Source of the DNA: Desulfobacteraceae bacterium
GTDB lineage: Bacteria; Desulfobacterota; Desulfobacteria; Desulfobacterales; UBA5852
Length of the DNA: 64,000 bases
Direction of reading: 5' to 3'
Assembly: GCA_014237395.1 (NCBI GenBank)
Contig: JABZFP010000013.1
Span: forward strand, 1-64,000
Numbering within the stretch: the stretch's first letter is position 1; each line of letters starts with the position of its first letter. A program made the translations under genes and the position numbers. Shown piece after piece: positions 9,403 through 19,640 of the stretch. The notes beneath the pieces were generated by a model. That model saw nothing but the letters and a program-made list of their open reading frames with translations, was not told where the DNA came from and searched no databases.

Positions 9403-10209
9403 TTAAAGCAGAACTATCAGAACGTAAGCCACCGGGCCGGCAAACAACAGGGCATCGATCCGATCGAGCATGCCGCCGTGCCCCGGCAGGATGCCGCCGG
9501 AATCCTTGATACCGCTGGCCCGTTTCATCTGGGATTCGAACAGGTCGCCGATTTGACCGGCGGCCCCGACCGCCAGGCAGAAAATAACCGCCTGGCCCCA
9601 ACCGATCCCGGAAAATACAGTCAATTTCATGATCAGACCGGCCAAAAGGTTGCCGCCCAGGCCTCCCAGCGACCCCTCGATAGTTTTTTTGGGGCTGATG
9701 TTGGGGCAAAGCTTGTGGCGGCCCAGAAAGGTGCCGACGTAAAGGGCCAGGGTGTCGCCCGCAAAGACCACGAAAACCAGCGTGAAGATCAACCAGAACC
9801 CTTGCGGGGCTTGGCGGATCGGAATCAGCAGGACGAGTAACACCGGGATATACAGCACCCCTTGGACCTGTTTCTGGACGATTTCCAGCACCCGGGGATC
9901 ATCACCGAAATACCGCAGCGACAGCGCACCCGCCAGGAGAAGATTGAGTGCCAGAAGCCCCGGAACGAGATCCAGGCGCCCCACATGGGCAAGCCCGGTC
10001 AGAAGCGGGACCATCACCAGGCCCAATACCGGAATCGCACCAGGCAGGGTTTTCGGAAAGGCGTGGTAGACAATGCGAAAGTATTCCCACATGGCGGCCA
10101 GGCCGGCAAGGGCGATGAGTACCGCAAACAGGGCACCGCCGCGATACAGAATAAAGATCAGCACCGGCAGGAGCAAAAGCCCTGTAATCCATCGTTTTAA
10201 ATGCATCAT
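9403..10209 (-). CDS. cdsA: Phosphatidate cytidylyltransferase (CDP-diglyceride synthase)
   Basis: 268 residues with about seven hydrophobic segments. It makes CDP-diacylglycerol from phosphatidic acid and CTP in the inner membrane. The C-terminal signature is present: GAAGQIGDLFESQMKRASGIKDSGGILPGHGGMLDRIDALL. SPKKTIEGSLGG precedes it. Start set at 10209 (MMHLKRWITG) because an AGGGGG site lies just upstream; the open frame extends to a TTG at 10251 with no such site. Position between uppS and dxr is the conserved order. Confidence 0.93.
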   Translation of the reverse strand: MMHLKRWITGLLLLPVLIFILYRGGALFAVLIALAGLAAMWEYFRIVYHAFPKTLPGAIPVLGLVMVPLLTGLAHVGRLDLVPGLLALNLLLAGALSLRYFGDDPRVLEIVQKQVQGVLYIPVLLVLLIPIRQAPQGFWLIFTLVFVVFAGDTLALYVGTFLGRHKLCPNISPKKTIEGSLGGLGGNLLAGLIMKLTVFSGIGWGQAVIFCLAVGAAGQIGDLFESQMKRASGIKDSGGILPGHGGMLDRIDALLFAGPVAYVLIVLL

Positions 10210-10275
10210 CGTCCCCCTGTGCTGGTCTGCGAGGTCTCGATCGGTAGACAAGATGGCGCCGGCGGTGCCGGCCTG

Positions 10276-11037
10276 TCAGCTGACCTGCTCCGTATCCACC
10301 CGCCCATAACGTCTTTCCCTTCCCTGGTAATCCGCCAGGATGCGAAAGAACTCCGCTTTATCGAAATCAGGCCACAGCGTATCCGTAAAATGAAATTCGG
10401 CATAAGCCAGTTGCCAGAGAAGAAAATTGCTCAGGCGCAATTCACCGCTGGTTCGAATCAGGAGGTCGGGATCGGGGATGTCGCGGGTAAAAAGCTTGTT
10501 GGAAAACTGCGCCTCGTCGATGGCGTCGGGAGACAAACGCCCGGCGGCAACTTCCGCGGCAATGTTCCGCGCCGCTTGGAGAATCTCGGAACGGGCACCA
10601 TAGCTGAGGGCCAGAATGAGGTGAAGACCGTCGTTGTTGCGGGTTTGGGTCAAAACGTGATCGAGGGCCTGACGGACGTCATCCGGCAACCGATCGATTT
10701 CGCCGATGGCATGCAGGCGAATGTTGTTGGTCAGCAGTTCCTCGGCCTCGGTCTGCAAAAACTTCTTGAGCAGCGCCATCAAGGCGTCCACTTCCATCTT
10801 GGGGCGCTGCCAGTTTTCCGTCGAAAAAGCGTAGAGCGTCAGGTAGGCAATGCCGACTTCGCGGCAGACTTTGACGGCCGCGCGAACGGAATCCGCCCCC
10901 TTCTCGTGACCTTTGACCCGGTTCAGCAGCCGTTGTTTGGCCCAGCGGCCATTGCCATCCATGATGATGGCCACGTGCCGGGGCAACCGTTCGGGATCAA
11001 GGGCGGCCGCTTCCGGAGACGGCCGATCAGAACTCAA
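10276..11037 (-). CDS. uppS: Undecaprenyl diphosphate synthase (isoprenyl transferase)
   Basis: 253 residues from the TTG start I propose at 11037. Motifs HVAIIMDGNGRWAKQR (catalytic Asp and P-binding), YLTLYAFSTENW and the C-terminal DLLIRTSGELRLSNFLLWQLAYAE are diagnostic of cis-prenyltransferases. It makes the C55 carrier lipid for peptidoglycan and O-antigen. The frame also runs upstream to a GTG at 11148, but that would add 37 basic residues read through the frr coding region. The TTG start overlaps the end of frr by 11 bases and gives the family's normal N-terminus, so coupling with frr is likely. Confidence 0.9.
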   Translation of the reverse strand: MSSDRPSPEAAALDPERLPRHVAIIMDGNGRWAKQRLLNRVKGHEKGADSVRAAVKVCREVGIAYLTLYAFSTENWQRPKMEVDALMALLKKFLQTEAEELLTNNIRLHAIGEIDRLPDDVRQALDHVLTQTRNNDGLHLILALSYGARSEILQAARNIAAEVAAGRLSPDAIDEAQFSNKLFTRDIPDPDLLIRTSGELRLSNFLLWQLAYAEFHFTDTLWPDFDKAEFFRILADYQGRERRYGRVDTEQVS

Positions 11038-11584
11038 TGATTTCTTTCTCTTTTTCTTTGTAGATATCGTCAATCTGCTTGACGAACTCGTCGGTGATCT
11101 TCTGCACCTGGTCCTGGCCCTTGAAAGCTTCGTCTTCGGCGATTTCACCGTCTTTTTTCATGCTCTTGAGAAGCTCGTTGGCATCCCGCCGGATATTGCG
11201 GATGGCAATCTTGTGATCTTCGCAGATCTTGTGGACGGATTTGGCCAACTGTTTGCGGCGTTCCTCCGTCAGCGGCGGAATGGCAATCCGGATGATCTTG
11301 CCGTCATTGGACGGCGTCAGGCCTAGGTCGGACTTCAAAAGGGCTTTTTCGATTTCTTTGATGACCGTCGCATCCCATGGCTGAATCGTGATAAGCCGGC
11401 TTTCGGGCACCGACAGGGAGGCCATCTGGTTGACGGGGGTGGGGGTGCCGTAATAATCGACGCGGATACCATCCAAAATCGAAAGATTCGCCCGTCCCGT
11501 GCGAACCCGATTCAGCTCGTTGTTCAGGGCCGTTATGGTTTTGCCCATACTTTCCCGGGCGTCCTGATAGATGTCATCTAACAT
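11027..11584 (-). CDS. frr: Ribosome recycling factor
   Basis: 185 residues, the exact usual family length, from the ATG at 11584 with AGGTGG upstream. Conserved segments include LNRVRTGRANLSILDGIRVDYYG near residues 22-44, LTEERRKQLAKSVHKICEDHKIAIRNIRRDANE, and the acidic to basic C-terminal helix. It splits post-termination ribosomes together with EF-G. It sits between pyrH and uppS in the conserved cluster. Confidence 0.95.
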   Translation of the reverse strand: MLDDIYQDARESMGKTITALNNELNRVRTGRANLSILDGIRVDYYGTPTPVNQMASLSVPESRLITIQPWDATVIKEIEKALLKSDLGLTPSNDGKIIRIAIPPLTEERRKQLAKSVHKICEDHKIAIRNIRRDANELLKSMKKDGEIAEDEAFKGQDQVQKITDEFVKQIDDIYKEKEKEIIEF

Positions 11585-11653
11585 AGGCTCCACCTGTTCT
11601 GTATGTGGTTGTTCGTTGGGGAAAGCGGAAGAAGGGTGCCGGCGTGGAACGCT

Positions 11654-12370
11654 TCAGTGGTGGATCAGCGTGCCCACGGATTCCCCGCAAACCACTTTCC
11701 GGATATTACGGGCCTGGTTCAGATCGAAGACCGACAACGGCAGTTTGTTGTCCATGGCCAGCGAGATCGCCGTCATGTCCATGACTTTCAGCTGGCGTTC
11801 CAGCACGTCCATGTAGGTGACGTCCTTGAGAAAGCGGGCGTCGGGATGGGTGACCGGATCGGCATCGTAGACACCGTCGACCTTGGTGGCCTTGAGAAGG
11901 ATCTCCGCGTGGATTTCCTGGGCGCGCAGCACGGCCGCCGTATCCGTCGTGAAATAGGGGTTCCCCGTCCCGGCCGCGAAAATCACCACCCGCCCCTTTT
12001 CCAGGTGCCGGACAGCGCGCCGGAGAATATAGGGTTCGGCAACCTCGTGCATGGAAATAGCCGATTGCGTGCGCGTCTGGATGCCCTGCTTCTCCAGTGC
12101 ATCCTGCAGCGCCAGGCTATTGATCACGGTGGCCAGCATGCCCATGTGATCGGCCGAAGCCCGATCCATACCGAAAGAACTGGCGGCAATACCACGAAAA
12201 ATATTGCCGCCCCCCACGACAATGGCAATTTGGACGCCCAGGTCGCAGATGGACTGGACTTCCTCGGCCACGTATTTAATCATCTCGGGGCTGATGCCGA
12301 AACCCTGATCACCCATCAATGCTTCACCACTGAGTTTCAGCAGAATTCTTCCGTACCGAGGTTGTGTCAA
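11654..12370 (-). CDS. pyrH: UMP kinase
   Basis: 238 residues, amino-acid kinase fold. KLSGEAL near residues 12-18 and [13 protein letters not shown] near 50-62 form the phosphate-binding loops; [19 protein letters not shown] and the [17 protein letters not shown] segment are typical of bacterial hexameric UMP kinases. Phosphorylates UMP to UDP in pyrimidine synthesis. It starts 1 base after the tsf stop, indicating tight coupling. Confidence 0.95.
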   Translation of the reverse strand: MTQPRYGRILLKLSGEALMGDQGFGISPEMIKYVAEEVQSICDLGVQIAIVVGGGNIFRGIAASSFGMDRASADHMGMLATVINSLALQDALEKQGIQTRTQSAISMHEVAEPYILRRAVRHLEKGRVVIFAAGTGNPYFTTDTAAVLRAQEIHAEILLKATKVDGVYDADPVTHPDARFLKDVTYMDVLERQLKVMDMTAISLAMDNKLPLSVFDLNQARNIRKVVCGESVGTLIHH

Positions 12371-12371
12371 A

Positions 12372-12971
12372 TCAGGACTCCCCTATCTGGAAACGCACAA
12401 ACCGTTTAATGGAAATATTTTCTCCGATTTTGGCAATCAGCTCGTTGAGCAGATCGGCAATCGTGATGTCCGGGTTCCGCACGTAAGCCTGGTTCATCAG
12501 GCAGTTTTCCTTCAGGAACTTGTTCATCTTGCCTTCAACGATCTTTTCGATCACGTTCTCCGGCTTGCCGGTCTGCCTGGCCTGGTCCATATAAATATCT
12601 TTTTCACGGGCCAGGGTTTCCGCCGGCACATCCTCGGGGGAAATCCCGATGGGGCTGGTGGCGGCGATATGCATGGCAACGTTCTTGGCGAATTCCTGGA
12701 AATCGTCGCTTTTGGCGACGAAGTCGGTTTCACAGTTGACTTCCACCATGACGCCCAGTTTGCCGCCGGTGTGCACATAAGGCTGCACGACACCTTCCGT
12801 CGTGGCCCGGCCGGCCCGCTTGGCCGCTGTGGCCAGGCCTTTTTTGCGCAGGAAGTCGATGGCTTTTTCCATGTCGCCGCTGTTTTCGGCCAGCGCTTTT
12901 TTACAATCCATCATGCCGGATCCGGTCTTGTCCCGGAGCTGTTTTACCATTGCTGCTGTAATCTCTGACAT
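12372..12971 (-). CDS. tsf: Elongation factor Ts (short form)
   Basis: 199 residues, shorter than the 283 of E. coli; the short form with one core subdomain is common in this phylum. The N-terminal UBA-like domain ([19 protein letters not shown]) and the [22 protein letters not shown] motif that contacts EF-Tu are intact. It exchanges GDP for GTP on EF-Tu. Located directly after rpsB with a 2-base gap. Confidence 0.95.
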   Translation of the reverse strand: MSEITAAMVKQLRDKTGSGMMDCKKALAENSGDMEKAIDFLRKKGLATAAKRAGRATTEGVVQPYVHTGGKLGVMVEVNCETDFVAKSDDFQEFAKNVAMHIAATSPIGISPEDVPAETLAREKDIYMDQARQTGKPENVIEKIVEGKMNKFLKENCLMNQAYVRNPDITIADLLNELIAKIGENISIKRFVRFQIGES

Positions 12972-12973
12972 AA

Positions 12974-13906
12974 CTACTCTCCCGTTTTCTCAGGTGCAGG
13001 GGCTTCAGTGACTTCCGGTGCGGCTTCTACCGGGACCTCCACGGCTTCCGCTGCGTCTTCAGCGGCGGCTTCCGCTTCCGAACGACGAATGATTTCAACG
13101 ACCGGCCCATCCGTTCCGTCCGAAATGACTTTTCGTTCGCCCGGCTTCAGATCAGCGCTGCTCGGGACCACTTCGCTTACTTCCTCGGTGGCCTTGTCGG
13201 CTTCGGCCTGCTGTTTTTCCAGGAACCGCTGACGACCGTCGAGGCACGCGTCGGCCATGCGGGACGTTAGCAGCCGAATGGCGCGAATGGCATCGTCGTT
13301 GCCGGGGATGACGTAATCGATATCATCCGGGTCGCAGTTGGTGTCGACCACGGCCACAATCGGAATCCCTAAACGACGCCCTTCCTTGATGGCAATGGCT
13401 TCGCATTTGGGATCGATGACAAAAATCGCACCGGGCAAACCGTTCATGCTGCGAATACCGCCCAGGTTGTTGTCGAGCTTGACGCGTTCCTTGCCGAGCT
13501 TCAGGCGTTCTTTTTTGGGAAACAGCTCGATCGTGCCGTCGTTTTCGATCGTATTCAGATAATTCAAGCGGTCGATGCTCTGCTTAATGGTCTGGAAATT
13601 GGTCAGCATGCCGCCCAGCCAGCGGTTGTGGACGTAATACATCTCGGCCCGGTTGGCTTCTTCATAGATGGATTCGCGGGCCTGCTTTTTCGTTCCGACG
13701 AAAAGCACGGATTTTCCCTTGGCCGCCGTGTCCACGATAAAATTATAGGCGTCTTTAAACATCCGGACGGTTTTCTGCAGATCGACGATATAAATCCCGT
13801 TGCGCGCGCCGAAAATATAGGGCTTCATCTTGGGATTCCAACGACGGGTCTGGTGACCGAAATGGACACCCGCCTCCAACAGTTCCTTCATTGTGACATA
13901 GGCCAT
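12974..13906 (-). CDS. rpsB: 30S ribosomal protein S2 with acidic C-terminal tail
   Basis: 310 residues against about 240 for most S2 proteins. The body carries [19 protein letters not shown], the VGTKKQARE segment and [23 protein letters not shown]. From about residue 235 an Ala/Glu/Pro/Val-rich tail of some 70 residues follows ([19 protein letters not shown]), probably disordered. A strong AAAAGGAG site precedes the ATG. It heads the rpsB-tsf-pyrH-frr-uppS-cdsA-dxr-rseP-purLQ series. Confidence 0.95.
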   Translation of the reverse strand: MAYVTMKELLEAGVHFGHQTRRWNPKMKPYIFGARNGIYIVDLQKTVRMFKDAYNFIVDTAAKGKSVLFVGTKKQARESIYEEANRAEMYYVHNRWLGGMLTNFQTIKQSIDRLNYLNTIENDGTIELFPKKERLKLGKERVKLDNNLGGIRSMNGLPGAIFVIDPKCEAIAIKEGRRLGIPIVAVVDTNCDPDDIDYVIPGNDDAIRAIRLLTSRMADACLDGRQRFLEKQQAEADKATEEVSEVVPSSADLKPGERKVISDGTDGPVVEIIRRSEAEAAAEDAAEAVEVPVEAAPEVTEAPAPEKTGE

Positions 13907-14082
13907 TGTTTTCTCCTTTTACGATTCGGTTTGGCCACCGTTCCCTTCCTCCCCGCCTCCGACTTTCAACTGAAAGCACCGGGAGGCCGGTCCGGGAACG
14001 TGTGATGTGTGTTAGGGGGTCAGACCCCAAAATCGAATTTCTTTAACAAACTCTATTAAAATATGCAACTTTTTTTTGGCCA
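13907..14082 (-). promoter_or_regulatory. rpsB leader with promoter-like sequence and hairpins
   Basis: On the minus strand, TTGCAT (14059-14064 region) is followed after 17 bases by TAAAGA, a plausible sigma-70 promoter. The leader then has a GGGGTCTGACCCC hairpin (near 14015-14028) and a CTTTCAGTTGAAAG hairpin before the ribosome binding site. S2 leaders are often autoregulated; a role here is inference. The GGGGTCAGACCCC hairpin could also be a stray repeat. Confidence 0.4.
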
Positions 14083-14964
14083 TTAATGGTGCACCAGGCA
14101 GGCGACACGGTCCATGCCGCTGTAATCCGGACGACAGGCGACATCCTGGTAGGCACCGCTTTCGGCGGCCAATCGCTGGACGGCTGGAAATTGGTCATGA
14201 CCGATTTCAAGAAACACGGCCCCTCCGGGCGACAGCAAGGCCGGTGCCGCGCCGATGATCAATGCCAGGCAATCCAGCCCATCGGGCCCGCCGTCCAGCG
14301 CCGCCCGGGGCTCGTAGCGGACGATCTCCGGCTGCAGCCCGTCGATTTGGCCCGAGGGGATATAGGGCGGGTTCGATACCACCACATCGAAGCGGGCCCG
14401 GGTATCGGAAAAGGGCGCCAGCCAGTCGCCGGCCACCAGGTCCACCCGGTCCTCGAGATGGTGGCGCCGCCGGTTGCGATCCGCCAGGGCCAGCGCAGGG
14501 CAGGAACGATCCAGCGCCACCACCCGGGCCGTCGGGCAGCTCCGGGCCAGCGCCATGGCAATGGCCCCCGATCCCGTACCGAGATCGAGAAAACGCGGCG
14601 CTTCCGGACCATTTTCGTTCTTTAAAAAATCGAGAACGGCCTCGACCAGGCATTCCGTTTCCGGGCGGGGGATCAACACCTCCGGCCCCACCGCCATCTC
14701 CAGCTCCCAGAATTCTTTGGCCCCTAAAATATAGGCCACCGGCTCGCGGGCCACACGGCGCTTGACCATGGTACGAAAACGCGTCAACTCGTCCGGGTTC
14801 AGCGGCTGATCATACCGCAGGTAAAGATCGATCCGCTCCAGGCCAAGGGCAAAGGCCAGCAGGAGCTCGGCGTCGATACGCGCGCTCTCGATATCGTGCT
14901 CTTTAAAATAGGTCGTGGTCCACTGGAGGAGCTTGAGGATGGTCCAGTCGTCAGGACGCTTCAT
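14083..14964 (-). CDS. prmC: Peptide chain release factor N5-glutamine methyltransferase
   Basis: 293 residues. N-terminal helical domain (residues 1-80), then a class I SAM-dependent methyltransferase with [17 protein letters not shown] and the catalytic [10 protein letters not shown] motif. It methylates the Gln of the GGQ motif in release factors. It overlaps the prfA stop by 14 bases, so enzyme and substrate are co-produced. The ATG at 14964 lies inside the prfA reading frame. Confidence 0.94.
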   Translation of the reverse strand: MKRPDDWTILKLLQWTTTYFKEHDIESARIDAELLLAFALGLERIDLYLRYDQPLNPDELTRFRTMVKRRVAREPVAYILGAKEFWELEMAVGPEVLIPRPETECLVEAVLDFLKNENGPEAPRFLDLGTGSGAIAMALARSCPTARVVALDRSCPALALADRNRRRHHLEDRVDLVAGDWLAPFSDTRARFDVVVSNPPYIPSGQIDGLQPEIVRYEPRAALDGGPDGLDCLALIIGAAPALLSPGGAVFLEIGHDQFPAVQRLAAESGAYQDVACRPDYSGMDRVACLVHH

Positions 14965-16018
14965 CTTGAAGCGCCTGGGCCTGATAATGGGATATCAACT
15001 CTTCGACGATGGGATCCACCGCCCCCTGCATGATTTCTTCGAGTTTGTAGAGGGTCAGCCCGATCCGGTGGTCGGTCACCCGCCCCTGGGGGAAGTTGTA
15101 GGTCCGAATCCGGCCGCTGCGATCGCCGTCGCCGATCTGGTTCTTGCGCTCGGCCGACCGTTTGGCATCCTGCTCGCGAACCTTCTGGTCCAGCAGCCGG
15201 GCCCGCAAGACCTTGAGCGCTTTGGCCTTGTTCTTGATCTGGGATTTTTCATCCTGGCATGTCACCACCAGGCCGGACGGCAGATGGGTGATCCGTACGG
15301 CCGAATCGGTGGTATTGACACTCTGGCCGCCCGGGCCGGTGGAGCGATAGACATCGATCTTGAGCTCCGAACTGTCAATCGCCACGTCCACTTCCTCGGC
15401 TTCGGGCAGCACGGCCACGGTCACGGCCGAGGTGTGGATGCGCCCCTGGGTTTCCGTGGTGGGAACCCGCTGCACCCGATGGGTGCCGCTTTCATATTTC
15501 ATGCGGCTGTAGGCGCCCTGCCCCTGGACCATGGCGATAATTTCCTTGAAACCCCCGACGCCGGTGGCGTGCTCGCTCATGATCTCCACTTTCCAGCGCT
15601 GGCCTTCAAAATACCGACTGTACATCCGGAAAAGATCGGCGGCGAACAAGGCTGCTTCATCCCCGCCGGTGCCGGCCCGAATTTCAAGGATGATGTTTTT
15701 GTCGTCATTGGGATCTTTGGGCACCAGAAGTCGTCTTAATTCAACTTCCATGGCGTCGCGGGCCTCGGTGAGCCGGGCGACGTCGGCCCGGGCCAGGCTT
15801 TTCATCTCGGGATCCGAATCCTGCATGAGTTCCTGGCTGTCCGCCAGCTCTTCGGTTATCCCCTGATATTCGCGGAACACGGTGACGACCTTGCTCAGTT
15901 CGGCATGCTCGCGACTGAGCTTTTCAAACGCCGCCCGGTTTTTGACAACATCCGGAGCGCTCAGCGCCGTTTCGACTTCGTTGAATCGTTCTTCGACACC
16001 TTGGAGTTTGTCAAACAT
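14951..16018 (-). CDS. prfA: Peptide chain release factor 1
   Basis: 355 residues. The PTH-hydrolysis motif [19 protein letters not shown] (GGQ) and the RF1 codon-recognition region around [21 protein letters not shown] (PxT type) are present, so it reads UAA and UAG, not UGA. This matters in a genome that uses UGA for selenocysteine, since RF1 does not compete at UGA. Gene order rpmE-prfA-prmC is conserved. Confidence 0.95.
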   Translation of the reverse strand: MFDKLQGVEERFNEVETALSAPDVVKNRAAFEKLSREHAELSKVVTVFREYQGITEELADSQELMQDSDPEMKSLARADVARLTEARDAMEVELRRLLVPKDPNDDKNIILEIRAGTGGDEAALFAADLFRMYSRYFEGQRWKVEIMSEHATGVGGFKEIIAMVQGQGAYSRMKYESGTHRVQRVPTTETQGRIHTSAVTVAVLPEAEEVDVAIDSSELKIDVYRSTGPGGQSVNTTDSAVRITHLPSGLVVTCQDEKSQIKNKAKALKVLRARLLDQKVREQDAKRSAERKNQIGDGDRSGRIRTYNFPQGRVTDHRIGLTLYKLEEIMQGAVDPIVEELISHYQAQALQDEAS

Positions 16019-16220
16019 AGCCGATTTACCCGCGTTCCTTCATCAGAATCATCCCGCTCGATACAGGCCTGCCGCCCTATCGGCGAAGCCCCGAAGCGTG
16101 TTCACAGGACCAAACGCACAAGACACCAAGGCTGCCGAAGGGAACGCCCGCTGCAATCGTTTGAGCGGGCGGGAACCCGGGCCTTGATGTCCGTGATAGA
16201 GAATGAAAACCAGTTTGGCG

Positions 16221-16436
16221 CTATTCTTTGGGCGTCTGGAATTTTTCGTATTTTTTGCGGAACCGTTCAATGCGGCCGGCCGTGTCAACCAGCTTCTGCT
16301 TGCCTGTAAAAAACGGGTGGCATTGGGAACAAATTTCCACGGTGATGTCTTTTCGGGTTGAACCGGCTTCTAGAACCGCACCGCAGTGACACGAAATCTG
16401 GGTTTTTTCGTAAGCCGGGTGAATGTCTTTTTTCAT
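16221..16436 (-). CDS. rpmE: 50S ribosomal protein L31
   Basis: 71 residues. [19 protein letters not shown] and [15 protein letters not shown] mark the zinc-binding (C+) type of L31 with two Cys pairs. It is 27 bases after rho and 202 bases before prfA, on the same strand. L31 links the large and small subunits; the zinc form can also be exchanged under zinc limitation. Confidence 0.95.
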   Translation of the reverse strand: MKKDIHPAYEKTQISCHCGAVLEAGSTRKDITVEICSQCHPFFTGKQKLVDTAGRIERFRKKYEKFQTPKE

Positions 16437-16463
16437 TGTTAAACGTAACCTCCGGTCATATGG

Positions 16464-17711
16464 CTATGCATTCATGGAACTAAGAAAGTCGTTATTATCC
16501 ACCGTCCCGCTAATTTTATCAAGTAAAAATTCCATGCTGTCCACAGGATTGAGGGAAACCAGCAATTTTCGCAGGATCCATACGCGGTTGAGCGTCTCGG
16601 CATCCAGCAGGAGTTCCTCTTTGCGGGTACCGGATTTTTTGATGTCGATGGCCGGGAACACCCGTTTGTCGGCCAGGCGCCGATCGAGAACCAGCTCCAT
16701 GTTGCCGGTGCCCTTGAACTCCTCAAAAATCACCTCGTCCATCCGGCTGCCGGTATCGATCAGGGCGGTGGCGATAATGGTGAGGCTGCCGCCCTCCTCG
16801 ATGTTGCGGGCCGCGCCGAAAAACCGTTTGGGCCGCTGCAGGGCGTTGGAGTCCACACCACCCGAAAGGATCTTGCCACTGGGGGGTACCACGGAGTTGT
16901 AGGCGCGTGCCAGACGGGTGATGCTGTCCAGCAGGATCACCACGTCCTTTTTATGTTCAACCAGGCGCTTGGCCTTTTCGATCACCATCTCGGCCACCTG
17001 CACGTGGCGCTCGGCCGGTTCGTCGAAGGTGGAACTGATCACCTCCGCTTTCACCGAACGGGCCATGTCCGTCACTTCCTCGGGCCGCTCGTCGATCAGC
17101 AGCACGAACGGCACCACGTTTTTATGGCCGGCAATGATGCTGTTGGCGATGTTCTGCAGCAGCATGGTTTTACCCGTACGGGGCGGAGAAACGATCAGCC
17201 CGCGCTGGCCGAAACCGATGGGGGTCATCAGGTCCATGATGCGGGTGGAATAATTGTCCGACTGATTTTCGAGATTGACTTTGCGTTCGGGATAGAGCGG
17301 AGTGAGGTTGTCGAACAGGATTTTCTCGCGGGCCACTTCCGGGTCTTCATAGTTGACGGCCTCGACCTTGAGCAGGGCGAAGTAGCGCTCCGATTCCTTG
17401 GGCTGCCGGATCTGACCGGAAACCGTATCGCCCGTTCGCAAGTTGAACCGGCGGATCTGAGACGGCGACACATAGATATCGTCCGGCCCTGGCAGGTAAT
17501 TGTAGCCCGGCGATCGCAGAAACCCGAATCCGTCCGGCAGGATCTCCAGCGTACCCACGCCGTAAATCGACCCGTTTTTCTCGATCTGGGCCTGCAGCAA
17601 GGCAAAAATCAATTCCTGCTTGCGCATACCGGCTGCCCCTTCGATTTTGAATTGCTTCGCCATCTGGGTCAGCTCACTGATTTTCATTTCCTTCAATTCA
17701 CTGATATTCAT
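16464..17711 (-). CDS. rho: Transcription termination factor Rho
   Basis: 415 residues from the ATG at 17711 ([20 protein letters not shown]), chosen for its GGAG site and normal family length; the open frame extends further upstream without support. Domains: N-terminal helix bundle, cold-shock RNA-binding domain with [26 protein letters not shown] pattern, and ATPase core with Walker [13 protein letters not shown], Walker [17 protein letters not shown] and the Q/R loops. Hexameric RNA-DNA helicase that ends transcripts. Confidence 0.96.
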   Translation of the reverse strand: MNISELKEMKISELTQMAKQFKIEGAAGMRKQELIFALLQAQIEKNGSIYGVGTLEILPDGFGFLRSPGYNYLPGPDDIYVSPSQIRRFNLRTGDTVSGQIRQPKESERYFALLKVEAVNYEDPEVAREKILFDNLTPLYPERKVNLENQSDNYSTRIMDLMTPIGFGQRGLIVSPPRTGKTMLLQNIANSIIAGHKNVVPFVLLIDERPEEVTDMARSVKAEVISSTFDEPAERHVQVAEMVIEKAKRLVEHKKDVVILLDSITRLARAYNSVVPPSGKILSGGVDSNALQRPKRFFGAARNIEEGGSLTIIATALIDTGSRMDEVIFEEFKGTGNMELVLDRRLADKRVFPAIDIKKSGTRKEELLLDAETLNRVWILRKLLVSLNPVDSMEFLLDKISGTVDNNDFLSSMNA

Positions 17712-18176
17712 AAAAACCACTCCGCTTAATGGATTATATACAGGGACTCGCCCGTTTGATTCGTTTGGCGCAAATGCCGGAACTCGATTAATGTCGGAAA
17801 AATGAACTGGGAGAGGTCGGGCGGGAACCTTGACACCGGGTTCACCCCCGCTTGAACACAATAGACAATCAAGCTCTGGAATGTTATTTCAGTTTTAAAG
17901 TGCTCGACTCAGATTAAATGATGAAAAGGATCCTTGTTGGTTTTATTGGAGGAATTGATGTTTTAGATTGTTGGGTATGAATTCGTTAAAAGGCGGGCCC
18001 CGTGCCTTTAATCGAAAAAAAATTATACCATCATGCCCGAACTGTCAAGATTTTTCCAATCCATCCAATGCATTTTCAGCTTGTTTTTCAATAGCTCACC
18101 CGTTTTATCAACGGATGCGCCCCATACGATCCGGTCCCATGCCCATGCGGCCCTAAAATAAAGGAGTATCCCGGCC
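17712..18176 (-). promoter_or_regulatory. rho promoter and long leader; divergent spacer to cca
   Basis: On the minus strand TTGACA (18043-18048) and TATAAT (18022-18027) are separated by only 15 bases, but the -10 is preceded by TG-G, a full extended -10 motif. The predicted transcript starts near 18014, leaving a leader of about 300 bases before rho. Its first part can fold: AAAGGC pairs with GCCTTT around a GGGCCC-rich loop (17988-18010). Leader-mediated autoregulation of rho is known in other bacteria; here it is inference. The cca ribosome binding site AAAGGAG is at the right end. Confidence 0.6.
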
Positions 18177-19589
18177 ATGCCGCGATTGCCGCTACCCAGC
18201 CCCCTTATGGAAAACCTTCCCGCTGCGCCGCAGGCGTATGTGGTGGGCGGCACGGTTCGCGATTTGCTGATGCAGCGTCATCCCACCGATATCGATATCG
18301 CCGTGGATGGTGATGCCGCCCTCTTTGCCGGTGCGATTGCCGATCGCCTGCGCGGTCGGGTCATCCCCATGGGCAAACCAGGGCTCATCACCCATCGCGT
18401 CACCGGCCGGGGACTGCTGATCGACGTCACCGGCCTGGCAGGCGACACGCTGGAAAACGACCTGCGGCGGCGTGATTTTACCGTCAATGCCATGGCCTAT
18501 GACCTTCAACACCACCAGCTGATCGATATGATCGATGGTCAGGGCGATATGGCCGCCCGCCGCATCCGCATGGTGACGGAGCAGGCCTTTATCGACGATC
18601 CGCTGCGGCTGCTGCGGGCCTTCCGGATGGCCGCCGTCCTCGACTTTGCGATCGAACCGGAGACGCTTGCGGCGATCACCCGCCAGGGATACCGTATCAG
18701 CCGGCCGGCGGGTGAACGTCTGCGGACCGAATTGCTCCAACTGATGGCCCGTCCAGCCTCCGCACACCAGATCCAGGCCATGTCCGACAGCGGCCTGCTG
18801 CTGCACCTGCTGCCCGAAATGCAGCCGATGCAGCACTGCCGCCAGAACCGCCATCACGACTTCGATGTCTATGAGCACACTCTGCGCGCCTATGCCGCCA
18901 CCGAAAAGTGCCTGCAAAACGCCGGAGACATCGTCGACGCGCTGGGGAAACGCTACCACGCGCCGCCCTACCGCCGAACCGCCGGCGCCATCTTGAAGTA
19001 TGCCGTCCTGCTGCACGACATCGGCAAACCCGGCACCCGCCGGGTGGATGCCGACGGAGACGCGCACTTCCACGGCCACGCCCAACTCAGTGCCGACATG
19101 GCGGAAGCGATCCATGCCCGGCTGCGCCTCTCAAAGACCGAAGGCGCGCAGGCCCGGATCCTTATTGCCAACCATGGGCGGCCGCTGAGTCTGTTTTCGG
19201 CCCGGGAAGCGGGAAACTTGAGCCGCAAAGGGATCAACCGGCTATTTCGGGAGTGCGAGCCCTGGACGCCGGAGGTGCTGCTGCATGCCCTGGGGGACAC
19301 CCTGGGGAAAAAGAAAAAACCCGACGCCGCCATCGATCGGGCCACCACCTTTATAAAGGATCTGCTGCGCGACTATTTCGAAAGGTTCCGTCCCCTGGCC
19401 GAGCAGGAGCCGCTGTTGAGTGGTCGCGATCTCATGGAGCACTTCGGGCTGAAGCCCTCGGCCCTGATCGGCGACCTGCTGCAGACCATCGAGGAAGAAC
19501 GTCTGGCCGGCCGGATCACCATTCGCGAAGAGGCCCTGGCCTGCGCCGCCGAAATTCTCGCCGCACGAAATGACCCGAAAATAGATTAG
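18177..19589 (+). CDS. cca: CCA tRNA nucleotidyltransferase with HD domain
   Basis: 470 residues. It adds or repairs the 3' CCA end of tRNA. The nucleotidyltransferase core has YVVGGTVRDLLM and PTDIDIAVDGD (metal ligands), then the RRDFTVNAMAYD motif and the DDPLRLLRAFRMAA helix region of class II enzymes. An HD phosphohydrolase-like domain (YAVLLHDIGKPGTRR) follows at about residue 275. A final helical part may bind tRNA. Some enzymes of this family are split into A-adding and CC-adding forms; the sequence alone does not exclude that. AAAGGAG precedes the ATG. Confidence 0.88.
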   Translation: MPRLPLPSPLMENLPAAPQAYVVGGTVRDLLMQRHPTDIDIAVDGDAALFAGAIADRLRGRVIPMGKPGLITHRVTGRGLLIDVTGLAGDTLENDLRRRDFTVNAMAYDLQHHQLIDMIDGQGDMAARRIRMVTEQAFIDDPLRLLRAFRMAAVLDFAIEPETLAAITRQGYRISRPAGERLRTELLQLMARPASAHQIQAMSDSGLLLHLLPEMQPMQHCRQNRHHDFDVYEHTLRAYAATEKCLQNAGDIVDALGKRYHAPPYRRTAGAILKYAVLLHDIGKPGTRRVDADGDAHFHGHAQLSADMAEAIHARLRLSKTEGAQARILIANHGRPLSLFSAREAGNLSRKGINRLFRECEPWTPEVLLHALGDTLGKKKKPDAAIDRATTFIKDLLRDYFERFRPLAEQEPLLSGRDLMEHFGLKPSALIGDLLQTIEEERLAGRITIREEALACAAEILAARNDPKID

Positions 19590-19640
19590 TCAATCCTGTC
19601 AATATTTTAAGGTTTGTTTGAGGAAGTTGGGGGTGTATCC

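Noticed and set aside
14015..14028. GGGGTCAGACCCC as a terminator of prmC
   Set aside because: The hairpin is not followed by a T run on the minus strand.
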